Of a DNA stretch of 64,000 nt, positions 27,143 to 35,167 are shown piece by piece. The position numbers and the translations under genes were made by a program. The notes beneath the pieces are model-generated. The model searched no databases, was not told the DNA's origin, and saw only the letters and a list, made by a program, of their open reading frames with translations. The DNA comes from Pannonibacter tanglangensis (GTDB lineage: Bacteria > Pseudomonadota > Alphaproteobacteria > Rhizobiales > Stappiaceae). Position 1 is the first letter of the stretch; every line of letters begins with the position of its first letter. Location of the stretch: assembly GCF_009915685.1 (NCBI RefSeq), contig NZ_JAABLP010000002.1; one strand, given 5' to 3'.

Positions 27143-28360
27143 ATGGACATCTTTGAACACATGGAAGCCGCTCTCTCGGGGCTGAAATCCGCCGGCAACT
27201 ACCGCGTCTTTGCCGAGCTGGAACGGCGCAACAGCGCCTTCCCGCGGGCAACGTTCTACGAGGACGGCGGCGGCACGCGGGATGTCACCGTCTGGTGCTC
27301 CAACGATTACCTCGGCATGGGCCAGAACCCGGTGGTCACCGGCCGGATGGTCGAGGTCATCGGCCAGTGCGGCGCCGGTGCCGGCGGAACGCGCAACATC
27401 TCCGGCACCAACCATCACCATGTGCTGCTGGAACGCGAGCTGGCCGACCTGCATGCCAAGGAAGCGGCGCTGATCTTCACGTCGGGCTATGTCTCGAACT
27501 GGGCTGCGCTCGGCACGCTGCTGGCGCGCATTCCCGGGATCATCGTCTACTCCGATGCGCTGAACCACGCCTCGATGATCGAGGGCATCCGCCATGCGCG
27601 CTGCGAGAAGCGGCTGTTCCGGCACAATGATCCTGCACATCTGCGCGCCCTCATGGCTGCCGATGACCCGGCTGCCCCCAAGATGGTCGCCTTCGAGAGC
27701 GTCTATTCGATGGATGGAGACATTGCGCCGATCCGCGAGATCTGTGATGTCGCGGATGCCTTCGGCGCCATCACCTATCTCGACGAGGTGCACGCGGTCG
27801 GCATGTATGGTCCCAGGGGCGGCGGGGTGGCCGAACGCGAGGGGCTGATGGACCGCATCACCGTCATCGAGGGAACGCTCGGCAAGGCCTTCGGCGTGAT
27901 GGGCGGCTACATCACCGGGCCGGCGGTGCTGGTCGACTTTGTCCGGTCCTTTGCCTCCGGCTTCATCTTCACGACCGCGCTGCCGCCCGCGCTTGCGGCG
28001 GCGGCGGCGGCCTCGATCCGGCATCTGAAGGAAAGCCAGAGCGAGCGCCAGGCGCACCAGGCGGCGGTTGCCAAGGTCCGGTCCGCGCTTGATGCGCGCG
28101 GCATTCCGCACAAGCACAATCCCAGCCACATCGTGCCGGTGATCGTCGGCAATGCGTCCAAGTGCAAGTGGATCTCCGACGTGCTGCTGAATGATTTCGG
28201 CATCTACGTCCAGCCGATCAACTATCCGACCGTTCCGGTCGGCACCGAGCGGCTGCGCATCACGCCGACCCCCTTGCACAGCGACGCCGACATCCGCCAT
28301 CTGGTTGAGGCCCTGTCGGCGCTCTGGTCGCAATGCGCGCTGGCGCGGGCGGTGGCCTGA
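27143..28360 (+). CDS. hemA: 5-aminolevulinate synthase
   Basis: This PLP enzyme condenses glycine and succinyl-CoA to ALA, the first tetrapyrrole precursor in alphaproteobacteria. The 405-aa length is standard. The catalytic lysine is K248 in VIEGTLGKAFGVMGG; the Asp-containing TYLDEVHAVGMYGPRG and the glycine-rich GAGAGGTRNISGTNHHH are also present. The start has a GAAGAAGGAA ribosome site. Its place at the end of the puh operon links precursor supply to photosystem synthesis. Confidence 0.97.
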   Translation: MDIFEHMEAALSGLKSAGNYRVFAELERRNSAFPRATFYEDGGGTRDVTVWCSNDYLGMGQNPVVTGRMVEVIGQCGAGAGGTRNISGTNHHHVLLERELADLHAKEAALIFTSGYVSNWAALGTLLARIPGIIVYSDALNHASMIEGIRHARCEKRLFRHNDPAHLRALMAADDPAAPKMVAFESVYSMDGDIAPIREICDVADAFGAITYLDEVHAVGMYGPRGGGVAEREGLMDRITVIEGTLGKAFGVMGGYITGPAVLVDFVRSFASGFIFTTALPPALAAAAAASIRHLKESQSERQAHQAAVAKVRSALDARGIPHKHNPSHIVPVIVGNASKCKWISDVLLNDFGIYVQPINYPTVPVGTERLRITPTPLHSDADIRHLVEALSALWSQCALARAVA

Positions 28361-28385
28361 CAGCGTCGAGCCGAAGGACCTTCGC

Positions 28386-28910
28386 ATGAACCGGCAGATC
28401 CTCATTCCGGCCGTTGCCGGCGACGGCACGCTCTATCCGGTGGAGAAGCTCGACGCACATGTGCGCGGGCTTTTGCATCTTGCCGTCTCGGTCTTTGTCT
28501 TCGATGCGGATTACCTGCTGGTTCAGCGCAGGGCGGCGGGCAAGTATCATTGCGGCGGGCTCTGGGCCAACACCTGCTGCAGCCATCCGCACTGGGACGA
28601 GAGCGTCGAGGCCTGTGCCCATCGGCGTCTCGAGGAAGAGCTCGGCTTTTCCGTCCCCCTGCAGCGTCACGCCACGGTCGAGTACCAGGCGGATGTCGGG
28701 GCGGGCCTGAGCGAGCATGAAAGGGTCACGCTGTTCAGCGCCGAGGTCGACCGGACCCGGCAGGCGGTCGTGCCCAATCCCGACGAGGTCGACGCCGTGC
28801 GCTGGATCCGGCTGGAAGATCTCCATGTGGAAGTCCGGCAGACGCCCGAGCGTTTCACGCCCTGGTTCCGGATCTATCTGGAACGTTTTCCGGCGCTGCG
28901 CTTTTCCTGA
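28386..28910 (+). CDS. idi: isopentenyl-diphosphate delta-isomerase
   Basis: This Nudix-fold type 1 enzyme interconverts IPP and DMAPP, balancing precursors for GGPP. The 174-aa protein has the metal- and substrate-binding cysteine/histidine motif WANTCCSHPHWDE at about residues 60-72 and the Nudix-like CAHRRLEEELGF. It lies 25 bp after hemA and closes the plus-strand superoperon. A short palindrome TTCGGGGCCCGAA lies 40 bp after the stop and might contribute to termination. Confidence 0.95.
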   Translation: MNRQILIPAVAGDGTLYPVEKLDAHVRGLLHLAVSVFVFDADYLLVQRRAAGKYHCGGLWANTCCSHPHWDESVEACAHRRLEEELGFSVPLQRHATVEYQADVGAGLSEHERVTLFSAEVDRTRQAVVPNPDEVDAVRWIRLEDLHVEVRQTPERFTPWFRIYLERFPALRFS

Positions 28911-29750
28911 AGGTTTACCGGGCTTGATTGTTCAAGGGGGGCTTGACTATTCGGGGCCCGAAGGTCCGGCCGGTCCGACGGACTGCGCGCCGCAGGTCCT
29001 TGCAGGGGATGTCGGAACCGGGTCCAGGTTTGCAACGGGGCGCAGCGGTCGTGTGCCTGCGCCGACAGTCATGCCGTGTCGCCGTGGTGCTTCGTTCGGG
29101 GCAGTCCACCATGCCGGCTTGGCCGAGCCTGCCCGCGCAGCGGTCCACCATGGCGATCCATGCCAAGATGGGTGTCCGGTGCCTGACGTCCTGATCCGGG
29201 TGTCTTTTGCGCCGGGAGCCGTCGCCGGGCGCATGATCCGGGCCCGTCCGGGTCCTGCAGCGCCCGCGCACCTGCCCTGCTTTCCCGAGAACTGGACCCG
29301 AGCCCTCTTGCCGGCGCGCACGCCCTGACGCGAGCCTGTCACGCCTGCTCGCCGATGCCCTGTGGCCGACGTCTTTCCCCTCATGTCCTCTCCGAAGGGT
29401 CAAGGTGCCCGTACCGCGGTCGCCCCGTTCCGGAACGCCCTGGATGGCCACCGGACCTGTCCCCGGATCGGCCACCGGATCAGCCTCGGTTCGACCCCCG
29501 GGCCTTGTCTCACTCCAGGCTGCAGATGCGTGCCGGGGCGCCGGAGATGCAGGGGGAACCGCGCGGGTGCGCTCAACGTGGAAGGACCGTGACGGGCGGT
29601 GCGGCGGGCAGGATGGCCGCGGAGCCTCGGGGGCCGCATGCCGGCCGGAGCGAACGGGTGGATCGGCCGCTGCGCGCTTTGGTCCGGGGGAGCGGCATCG
29701 CGGTGCCGGAGCCTGTGTCGGCCTGTCTGATGGCGCCTTGTCAAGGGAAC
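28911..29750. other. long intergenic region between idi and pufC
   Basis: This is about 840 bp between two convergent operons. Several overlapping frames exist on both strands, but all read as Arg/Pro/Gly-rich chance translations. No domain, ribosome site or codon pattern supports a gene. The palindrome TTCGGGGCCCGAA is at 28950-28962. I see no transposase or tRNA remnant. Confidence 0.5.
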
Positions 29751-29781
29751 GGCGCGGCGGGCCTTGTCGGTCCGCCGCGCC
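29751..29781 (-). terminator. strong hairpin downstream of pufC
   Basis: A perfect 10-bp stem (GGCGCGGCGG / CCGCCGCGCC) with an 11-nt loop lies 22 bp past the pufC stop. No clear U-tract follows on the minus strand, so it may end the puf transcript with help or protect its 3' end. Confidence 0.6.
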
Positions 29782-29803
29782 AGATGCGCCGGTGTTGCAA
29801 GGA

Positions 29804-30961
29804 TCAGTTGCTGGCCTTAGCTAGCGTCGTCTCCAGCGGCACGGCCGGGGCTGTCGTCGGGGCGAGTGACGACGAGCGTCCGGGAGCGCCCATCACCTTG
29901 GTTTCACCGGGCACATAGGTGGAGAAGTCCGGAACGTCGGTGGGGCCCTGCTTGTCGAGTGCGTCGACGTAGGACTGCAGCATCGACACGCCATAGAGCG
30001 GCTTCTGCACGCCGTTGTGGCAGGTCGAGCAGCCGACCTTGAACACGTCGCCTTCCGGGCCCTTGCGATGGGCTGGGAACACGGGCGTCAGGCCAACCAT
30101 GTAGTCGTTGTTGATGGCCCGGGTCATGCGGATGCCATGCCAGGCGGTCACGCGCTGCGGCGGGCTCTGGTCCCAGTCGTTGAAGGCGCGGGAGTTGTGG
30201 CAGGCGACGCAGTTCACGCCGAGAGACTCCGACATGTACATCATCAGCCCCCAGGTTCCCTCGGTCTCCTTGACGCCAGCCGGATTGGTGCCGGTCGGCA
30301 ACGCGGTGTTCGAGTGGACGCGGATGGGCTTGTCCTTGAGCAGGTAGTCCATCAGGGCATTCTGCGGCAGGGAGGTGTTGCCGACATACTGGCCGGCGAC
30401 ATTCTGCCCGGCACGGCTCATGTTGCTCGCCGGCTTGGGCTCCTGGTCATCCACCCAGTAGTTGGCGGGAACGGCCTGACCTCGATGGCAGGTGTAGCAG
30501 GTGACACCCACCTGGCCCACATGCGGTTCCCAGGCGACGTTGATCGTCTGGTTCATCTGGATCATCCGGCGCGCCACGACCTTCTGGTAGACCTCGTCGG
30601 AGGCCATGTTCTCGGGATTGTGGCAGTAGTTGCAGCCCTGTTCGGGCGGTGCGACCCAGGCGGTGATCGAGGCCATGAACTGGTTGAACTGGTCATCCGA
30701 GAGATCGCCGAGGACCTGGACGTTCTCGTAGAGCTGCCCGGCCTTGTCGCCTTCGGGACTGGCTTCCCAGGGAGCCTCCGGCACCACATTGGCAGCCTTG
30801 AGGGCTTCCAGCTTCTCCAGGTCCTGCTCCAGCACCATCCCAGTGCCCCGGTAGCCGATCTGGGTGGAGACGACCGGCGGGGCGTCCCAGCCGGCGCCGA
30901 CGAAGCTGGCGATCGCAAGCAGGGCTCCGGCCGACGCAGCAAAAGGTATCCAGATTTGCAT
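29804..30961 (-). CDS. pufC: reaction centre tetraheme cytochrome c subunit
   Basis: PufC re-reduces the photo-oxidised special pair from soluble carriers such as cytochrome c2. The 385-aa protein has four heme motifs in order (CNYCH, CYTCH, CVACH, CSTCH). An N-terminal hydrophobic segment (IPFAASAGALLAIASFVGAG) follows; no lipobox cysteine is seen, so it is probably anchored by an uncleaved helix. GGAGAGGG stands before the ATG. The C-terminus extends into a Thr/Ala/Pro-rich tail. It is last in pufQBALMC. Confidence 0.97.
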   Translation of the reverse strand: MQIWIPFAASAGALLAIASFVGAGWDAPPVVSTQIGYRGTGMVLEQDLEKLEALKAANVVPEAPWEASPEGDKAGQLYENVQVLGDLSDDQFNQFMASITAWVAPPEQGCNYCHNPENMASDEVYQKVVARRMIQMNQTINVAWEPHVGQVGVTCYTCHRGQAVPANYWVDDQEPKPASNMSRAGQNVAGQYVGNTSLPQNALMDYLLKDKPIRVHSNTALPTGTNPAGVKETEGTWGLMMYMSESLGVNCVACHNSRAFNDWDQSPPQRVTAWHGIRMTRAINNDYMVGLTPVFPAHRKGPEGDVFKVGCSTCHNGVQKPLYGVSMLQSYVDALDKQGPTDVPDFSTYVPGETKVMGAPGRSSSLAPTTAPAVPLETTLAKASN

Positions 30962-30972
30962 TTTCCCTCTCC

Positions 30973-31938
30973 TCACTGCGCGGCTGGGTCGACAACACCC
31001 GGATAGATGTCGGGCAGGGGAGAGACGATGCCGTGCTCGATGCCCCAGAGGTACCAGTTGTCGACGACGGTGCCGGTCAACAGGATCCCGATGCCGCCGG
31101 TGAGCGGGGTCAGGATTGCGAACCACCAGGCCCAGCGGTGGACGGATTCCATCGTGGCGTTGAAGCCCATCGTCCAGCGCCAGAACAGGGCGGCGCGCTC
31201 GGATGCGGTGCCGCGATCGGTGATCTGTTCCAGCTCACGCTCGCCGCCGTACTTGCCCACCGCCAGGATGGTGGCGCCGTGCATGGCAAACAGCAGCACC
31301 GAGCCGTAGAGGAAGACGATCGAAAGGCAGTGGAACGGATTGTAGTAAAGGTTGCCGTAGCGGATCGAGAAGGCTGCGGTCCAGTCGAGGTGCGGGAAGA
31401 TCCCGAAGGGCACGGCCTCCGAGAAGTTGCCCATCAGCAGCGGGCGGATGAAGCCCAGCACGAGGAACAGCCAGATTGCCGACGCGAAGGCCCAGGCCAC
31501 ATGCGTGCCCATTTCCAGCTGGCGCGCCCGGCGATACACCCGAACCCACCAAAGCAGCACGGACGCCGTCAGGAAGAAGCCGGCGATGAGCCACCACCCG
31601 CCATCATTCAGCGGCGGCAGCACCTTCAGCCCGTAATGCGCCGGCGGCGGTTCCAGGCCGAGCCAGAACAGCTGGCGGACGAACTGGATCGGGTCCCAGC
31701 CGACGGAGGCCAGCATGTTGAGACCGATGATCTCGAAGGCGATGAAGCCGAAGACCAGCGACAGCGTGCCGAGATAGCCGAGATAGATCGGCCCGAGCTG
31801 CGCATTGCCGATCCAGCCGAGGAGCCGGGACATGATGGGCGTGCCGAGACGTTCGCTGTCGCCTTTCGGCAGCGGCATGCCCTCTTCCGCAGGTCCGCTG
31901 ACCTGCACGATGGTGAGAATGTTCTGATACTGGGTCAT
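30973..31938 (-). CDS. pufM: reaction centre subunit M
   Basis: This is the five-helix core subunit. The 321-aa protein keeps the accessory-chlorophyll histidine in PHLDW, the special-pair ligand in YYNPFHCL and the tyrosine eight residues later (FLYGS). The iron-ligand histidines in FAMHGATI and ESVHRWAWW are also present. The start MTQYQNIL follows GAGGAGAAGCG; a longer frame upstream runs into pufL and is not used. The gaps to pufL and pufC are 11 bp each. Confidence 0.98.
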   Translation of the reverse strand: MTQYQNILTIVQVSGPAEEGMPLPKGDSERLGTPIMSRLLGWIGNAQLGPIYLGYLGTLSLVFGFIAFEIIGLNMLASVGWDPIQFVRQLFWLGLEPPPAHYGLKVLPPLNDGGWWLIAGFFLTASVLLWWVRVYRRARQLEMGTHVAWAFASAIWLFLVLGFIRPLLMGNFSEAVPFGIFPHLDWTAAFSIRYGNLYYNPFHCLSIVFLYGSVLLFAMHGATILAVGKYGGERELEQITDRGTASERAALFWRWTMGFNATMESVHRWAWWFAILTPLTGGIGILLTGTVVDNWYLWGIEHGIVSPLPDIYPGVVDPAAQ

Positions 31939-31949
31939 GACGCTTCTCC

Positions 31950-32795
31950 TCAGTTCCAGATCGGCAGGTCGAGCCACCAGTTCCACCACTGGGGCCAGCC
32001 CTGGTTCCAGAAGGGGCCGCTGATGACGATGCAGACGGCGCTCCAGAAGCCTGCGTTGAGCGCAAGGATCAGACCCAGCCGGTGAATGCCGAGCGTGCCG
32101 ATGGAGTAGCCGATGATGTCCCGGAAGAAGGTGTCCTCATACTCCGGCGTCTTGACCTCCGCCTGCTTGCCGCCACCCTCGTGAGAGGCACCCGGATTGG
32201 CGGCAGACAGGATCAGGCCGCCGTGCAGCGCCAGCGCCAGGCAGGTCGTGAAGAAGAACGACACCGCGATCATGTGCGCCGGGTTGTAGTGGAAGTGCAG
32301 GTACTGGTAGCCGACGTTCGACACCCAGTCGAGGTGACTGAAGATGCCATAGGGAAATCCGTGTCCCCAGGCACCCAGCAGGATCGGGCGGAACACGACC
32401 AGCGTCGCATAGGCGAAGATCGCGAAGGAAAAGGCAAAGGGCACATGGTAGCCCATGCCGAGCTTGCGGCAGATCTCCACTTCGCGCAGCGCCCAGGAGC
32501 AGAAGGCTCCGAGCGCGCAGACCGTGATGATCTGCCAGAGACCGCCTTCCTTCAGCGGCGCGAGCGCCAGGCCGTAGGACAGGTCAGGTGGCGCGATCGA
32601 GATCTGCCAGATGTTCCAGGTCGGGCCGATGGCGGCCCCGTAGATGATCAGGGCCGTGCCCAGAATAGCAAAGAAGGCCGTCGTCACGCCGAAGAAGCCC
32701 ACGTAAAAGGGGCCGACCCAAAAGTCGAACAGGTCGCCGCCGATCAGTGTCCCGCCGCGTACGCGGTATTTGCGTTCAAAACTCAGCAGCGCCAT
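31950..32795 (-). CDS. pufL: reaction centre subunit L
   Basis: This is the five-helix partner of M that binds QB. The 281-aa protein starts MALLSFERKYRVRGGTLIGG, as in purple bacteria. It keeps histidines in FSHLDW (accessory chlorophyll), YNPAHMIA (special pair), LALHGG and LGIHRLG (non-heme iron). GTGGGAGGAGCAG is a strong ribosome site. Two hairpins lie between it and pufA, probably setting the LH1-to-RC ratio by mRNA stability. Confidence 0.98.
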   Translation of the reverse strand: MALLSFERKYRVRGGTLIGGDLFDFWVGPFYVGFFGVTTAFFAILGTALIIYGAAIGPTWNIWQISIAPPDLSYGLALAPLKEGGLWQIITVCALGAFCSWALREVEICRKLGMGYHVPFAFSFAIFAYATLVVFRPILLGAWGHGFPYGIFSHLDWVSNVGYQYLHFHYNPAHMIAVSFFFTTCLALALHGGLILSAANPGASHEGGGKQAEVKTPEYEDTFFRDIIGYSIGTLGIHRLGLILALNAGFWSAVCIVISGPFWNQGWPQWWNWWLDLPIWN

Positions 32796-32814
32796 TTCTG
32801 CTCCTCCCACGGAT

Positions 32815-32833
32815 CACCGGCCGGATGCCGGTG
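32815..32833 (-). promoter_or_regulatory. small hairpin upstream of pufL
   Basis: CACCGGC-CGGAT-GCCGGTG forms a perfect 7-bp stem with a 5-nt loop, 19 bp before the pufL ATG. It probably acts in puf mRNA processing or translation control. Confidence 0.55.
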
Positions 32834-32850
32834 GGGCTTTCAAGGGATTG

Positions 32851-32890
32851 GGCGGCGGCCGGAGCCGGCAACGCGGGTCTGGCCGCCGCC
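32851..32890 (-). promoter_or_regulatory. pufA-pufL intercistronic hairpin
   Basis: A perfect 10-bp stem (GGCGGCGGCC / GGCCGCCGCC) encloses 20 nt and begins 5 bp after the pufA stop. A strong hairpin at this place protects the pufBA mRNA segment in Rhodobacter, giving excess LH1 polypeptides over L and M; the same role is likely here. Confidence 0.75.
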
Positions 32891-32895
32891 TTGTT

Positions 32896-33093
32896 TCAGC
32901 CGATCAGCTGCAGATCCTGGCCTGCCGGAACGGACAGTTCGATTGCGCTGGTCTTGAGGGGCTTGCCCTCGAGCCAGTTGAACCGGTCCGTGCTCAGCAG
33001 GATGAAATGGATCAGGATGGCCAGGGTAAACAGGAACACGGACAGAGCGACGAGCGCCCTGCGCGGGTCGAACATGAGCCAGATTCTCCACAT
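32896..33093 (-). CDS. pufA: LH1 antenna alpha polypeptide
   Basis: This is a 65-aa single-helix light-harvesting 1 alpha chain. MWRIWLMFDPRRALVALSVFLF is the classic N-terminus. The bacteriochlorophyll-ligating histidine is in LAILIHFILLST, followed by a Trp (FNWLEG) near the end of the helix. GGGAGGTCGCGAC precedes the ATG. It follows pufB by 13 bp. Confidence 0.97.
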   Translation of the reverse strand: MWRIWLMFDPRRALVALSVFLFTLAILIHFILLSTDRFNWLEGKPLKTSAIELSVPAGQDLQLIG

Positions 33094-33106
33094 GTCGCGA
33101 CCTCCC

Positions 33107-33328
33107 CTATGCCAGCATCGGCAGCAGCGCCTGGACCGTCTGGTTCACCCCATCGAGGGAGGCATAACCATCCGGACCAGGGATCCAGGGACGCCACATC
33201 CAGACCAGGATATGCGCGACGATCGCAATCGCCGTGAAAATCATGAAGCCTTGGATGAAGAAGCCGTGGACCTCCTTCGCTTCGCTTTCGGTCAGACCCG
33301 AAAGTGAGACATTCGATGAGTCAGCCAT
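33107..33328 (-). CDS. pufB: LH1 antenna beta polypeptide
   Basis: This is a 73-aa LH1 beta chain with the family's polar N-terminus (LSGLTESEAKEVHGFF). The histidine ligand is in IAIVAHILVWMWRPW at the periplasmic end of the helix. The ATG at 33328 lies eight bases after AAGGAGG, so the GTG three codons upstream is unlikely as the start. The C-terminal tail (GYASLDGVNQTVQALLPMLA) is about 20 residues longer than in many LH1 beta chains. Confidence 0.96.
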   Translation of the reverse strand: MADSSNVSLSGLTESEAKEVHGFFIQGFMIFTAIAIVAHILVWMWRPWIPGPDGYASLDGVNQTVQALLPMLA

Positions 33329-33444
33329 CAAATGCACCTCCTTGTCTCGAACGCTGCGGAGCCCCCGCAGCAGGGTTCCGGCAGGCCGCAGAGCGGACCG
33401 GCCGGGCTATTGCCGACGTCGAGAACACCGGCAATTCCGAAGGG

Positions 33445-33678
33445 TTACGCGTTGAAGGCGTAACCCAAGGCCGCATAGGCCGAGGCCTTGGCCTCGGCAA
33501 AGACAGAGCCCTCGGCGACAGCGTCGCGCGGGCCGAAAACCGTGATGAGCCGGGTCAGCGCCACGGCCACGAAGCACAGGGGGAAGACCACGAGAAACAG
33601 CCGCTTCATCGTCTGCCGCTCGAGCTGGCGCTCCTTGTGGCGGCTCGTCATCCGCTCCTGATCGGTCGTCGAAAGCAT
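33445..33678 (-). CDS. pufQ: PufQ
   Basis: PufQ is a small membrane protein that opens the puf operon and promotes bacteriochlorophyll synthesis or delivery. The 77-aa product has a basic N-terminus, one hydrophobic helix (KRLFLVVFPLCFVAVALTRLI) and the typical Ala-rich end (AEAKASAYAALGYAFNA). GGGAGGAAGACGA gives the start at 33678. It lies 43 bp after bchZ, so the bchC promoter can read through into puf. Identity is inferred from position and layout, since PufQ sequences diverge. Confidence 0.85.
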   Translation of the reverse strand: MLSTTDQERMTSRHKERQLERQTMKRLFLVVFPLCFVAVALTRLITVFGPRDAVAEGSVFAEAKASAYAALGYAFNA

Positions 33679-33721
33679 TCGTCTTCCTCCCTCAGATCTC
33701 TTTCGCCCGGGGCACGCGGGA

Positions 33722-35167
33722 TCACGCCATCGCGCGGGTCATCCGTGTTGCATCCTCGACATGGCGAAGGTCGACATGATCGCTGTTGGTTCGTCTTGCT
33801 TCCTGCTCGGCCGCCTCGCGCAGGCGCTTGGCGGCGGAGATGCGGACGAGCACGGGTTCGCGCTCGATGAGGGCATCCAGGGCCGCCTGCGCGTCGCTGC
33901 GCCAGGGCAGGCTGGTGCGCGGGCGGGCGGTCGTCGGCTCGATGGCATCCAGCTGGCCGGCGCGCGGCAGGATCTCGAACAGGAGATCGAACAGCGCATT
34001 GCAGACTTCCTGGATCATCCAGCAGGCGCCCGAGTAACCCATCACCGGTGTCCCGGTGTGGCGGCGGACGATCGCTCCCGGATAGGAGAGCTGGATGAAG
34101 GTGCCGCGCGCGCCCGCCTCGGCCATGTACATGCGTTCGTTGAACGATCCGAACATCACCATGGGCGGACGTGTGGCCGTCAGCTCCGCGATCTCGTGAT
34201 TGTCGGTCTTGCTGCCGGCCTTGCGGGCGACCGCGAAGGCGCATGGCAGGCCCATCTCGTCCTCGAGGAACGTCCGGACGCCGCGCACATAGGTCTCGCT
34301 GGCAACAATCGCGAAGTTTGCCGTGGCGAAGAAATCCTGGGTGACGGACCGCCAGAGATCCCACAGCGGCTTCAGCGTCGTGTGCTTCTCGCGGGCGATG
34401 AAAGGCTCCGGGTCGAGCCCGAGGATCTCCCCGAGCGAGCGCAGGAAGGCGGTGGTCGAGTGCACGCCGATCGGCGCCTGCAGGTAGGGCCGCTCCAGCG
34501 TTTCGCACAGCATCCGCCCGAACTCGCGGTACAGGCAGATGTTGGCCTCCGCATCGCCGAGCTTGCGCAGGTCCTCCAGATGGCTGCCGAGCGGGAACAC
34601 CATGTTCACCTCGGCACCAATCCCCTCGACCAGACGACGGATCTCGTGCAGGTCGGAGGGCATGTTGTAGGTGCCGTAGATCGGCCCGATGATGTTGACC
34701 TTGGGCTTTGCGCCACCGCTGGCCTTGCGCAGCTTCGGCACGCGCTTGGGGCCGAACTCGCTCCACAGCCAGTTCAGGGCCCGGTCGGCACTCTGCCACT
34801 GGTCCTCGTCGATCGTCCGGGGCAGGAAGCGCTTCAGGTTGGAGCCCTCCGGCGTGACGCCGCCGCCGATCATCTCGGCAATCGAGCCGGTGACCACGAC
34901 TGCCGGCAGATCGGGATCGAGCGCCTGGCGCGCCCGCTTCATCGCGCCCTCGGTGCCGTGCTGGCCGAGTTCGTCCTCCGACAGGCCGCTGACCACGATC
35001 GGCAGTTCGTGCGGGGGCAGGGCGTCGGTGTAGTGCAGGACCGAGGTGACGGGCAGGTTCTCGCAGCCCACCGGGCCGTCGATCACCACCTGCAGTCCCT
35101 TGATGGCGGTGAAGGCATAGACGCTGCCCCAGTAGCCGCCGGCCCGGTCATGGTCGAGGATCAGCAT
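33722..35167 (-). CDS. bchZ: chlorophyllide a reductase subunit Z
   Basis: With BchY it forms the NifDK-like core that reduces ring B of the chlorin to bacteriochlorin; BchX is the electron donor. The 481-aa protein starts MLILDHDRAGGYWGSVYAF, as in the family. It contains the cysteine in DGPVGCENLP and a C-terminal stretch ending in TRMTRAMA. The ATG overlaps the bchY stop by 7 bp. The longer open frame upstream is inside bchY and is not coding. Confidence 0.97.
   Translation of the reverse strand: MLILDHDRAGGYWGSVYAFTAIKGLQVVIDGPVGCENLPVTSVLHYTDALPPHELPIVVSGLSEDELGQHGTEGAMKRARQALDPDLPAVVVTGSIAEMIGGGVTPEGSNLKRFLPRTIDEDQWQSADRALNWLWSEFGPKRVPKLRKASGGAKPKVNIIGPIYGTYNMPSDLHEIRRLVEGIGAEVNMVFPLGSHLEDLRKLGDAEANICLYREFGRMLCETLERPYLQAPIGVHSTTAFLRSLGEILGLDPEPFIAREKHTTLKPLWDLWRSVTQDFFATANFAIVASETYVRGVRTFLEDEMGLPCAFAVARKAGSKTDNHEIAELTATRPPMVMFGSFNERMYMAEAGARGTFIQLSYPGAIVRRHTGTPVMGYSGACWMIQEVCNALFDLLFEILPRAGQLDAIEPTTARPRTSLPWRSDAQAALDALIEREPVLVRISAAKRLREAAEQEARRTNSDHVDLRHVEDATRMTRAMA

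Noticed and set aside
28915..29475. 186-aa minus-strand frame between idi and pufC
   Set aside because: Arg/Gly/Pro-rich, with no hydrophobic core or motif; competing frames of similar quality exist on the other strand.
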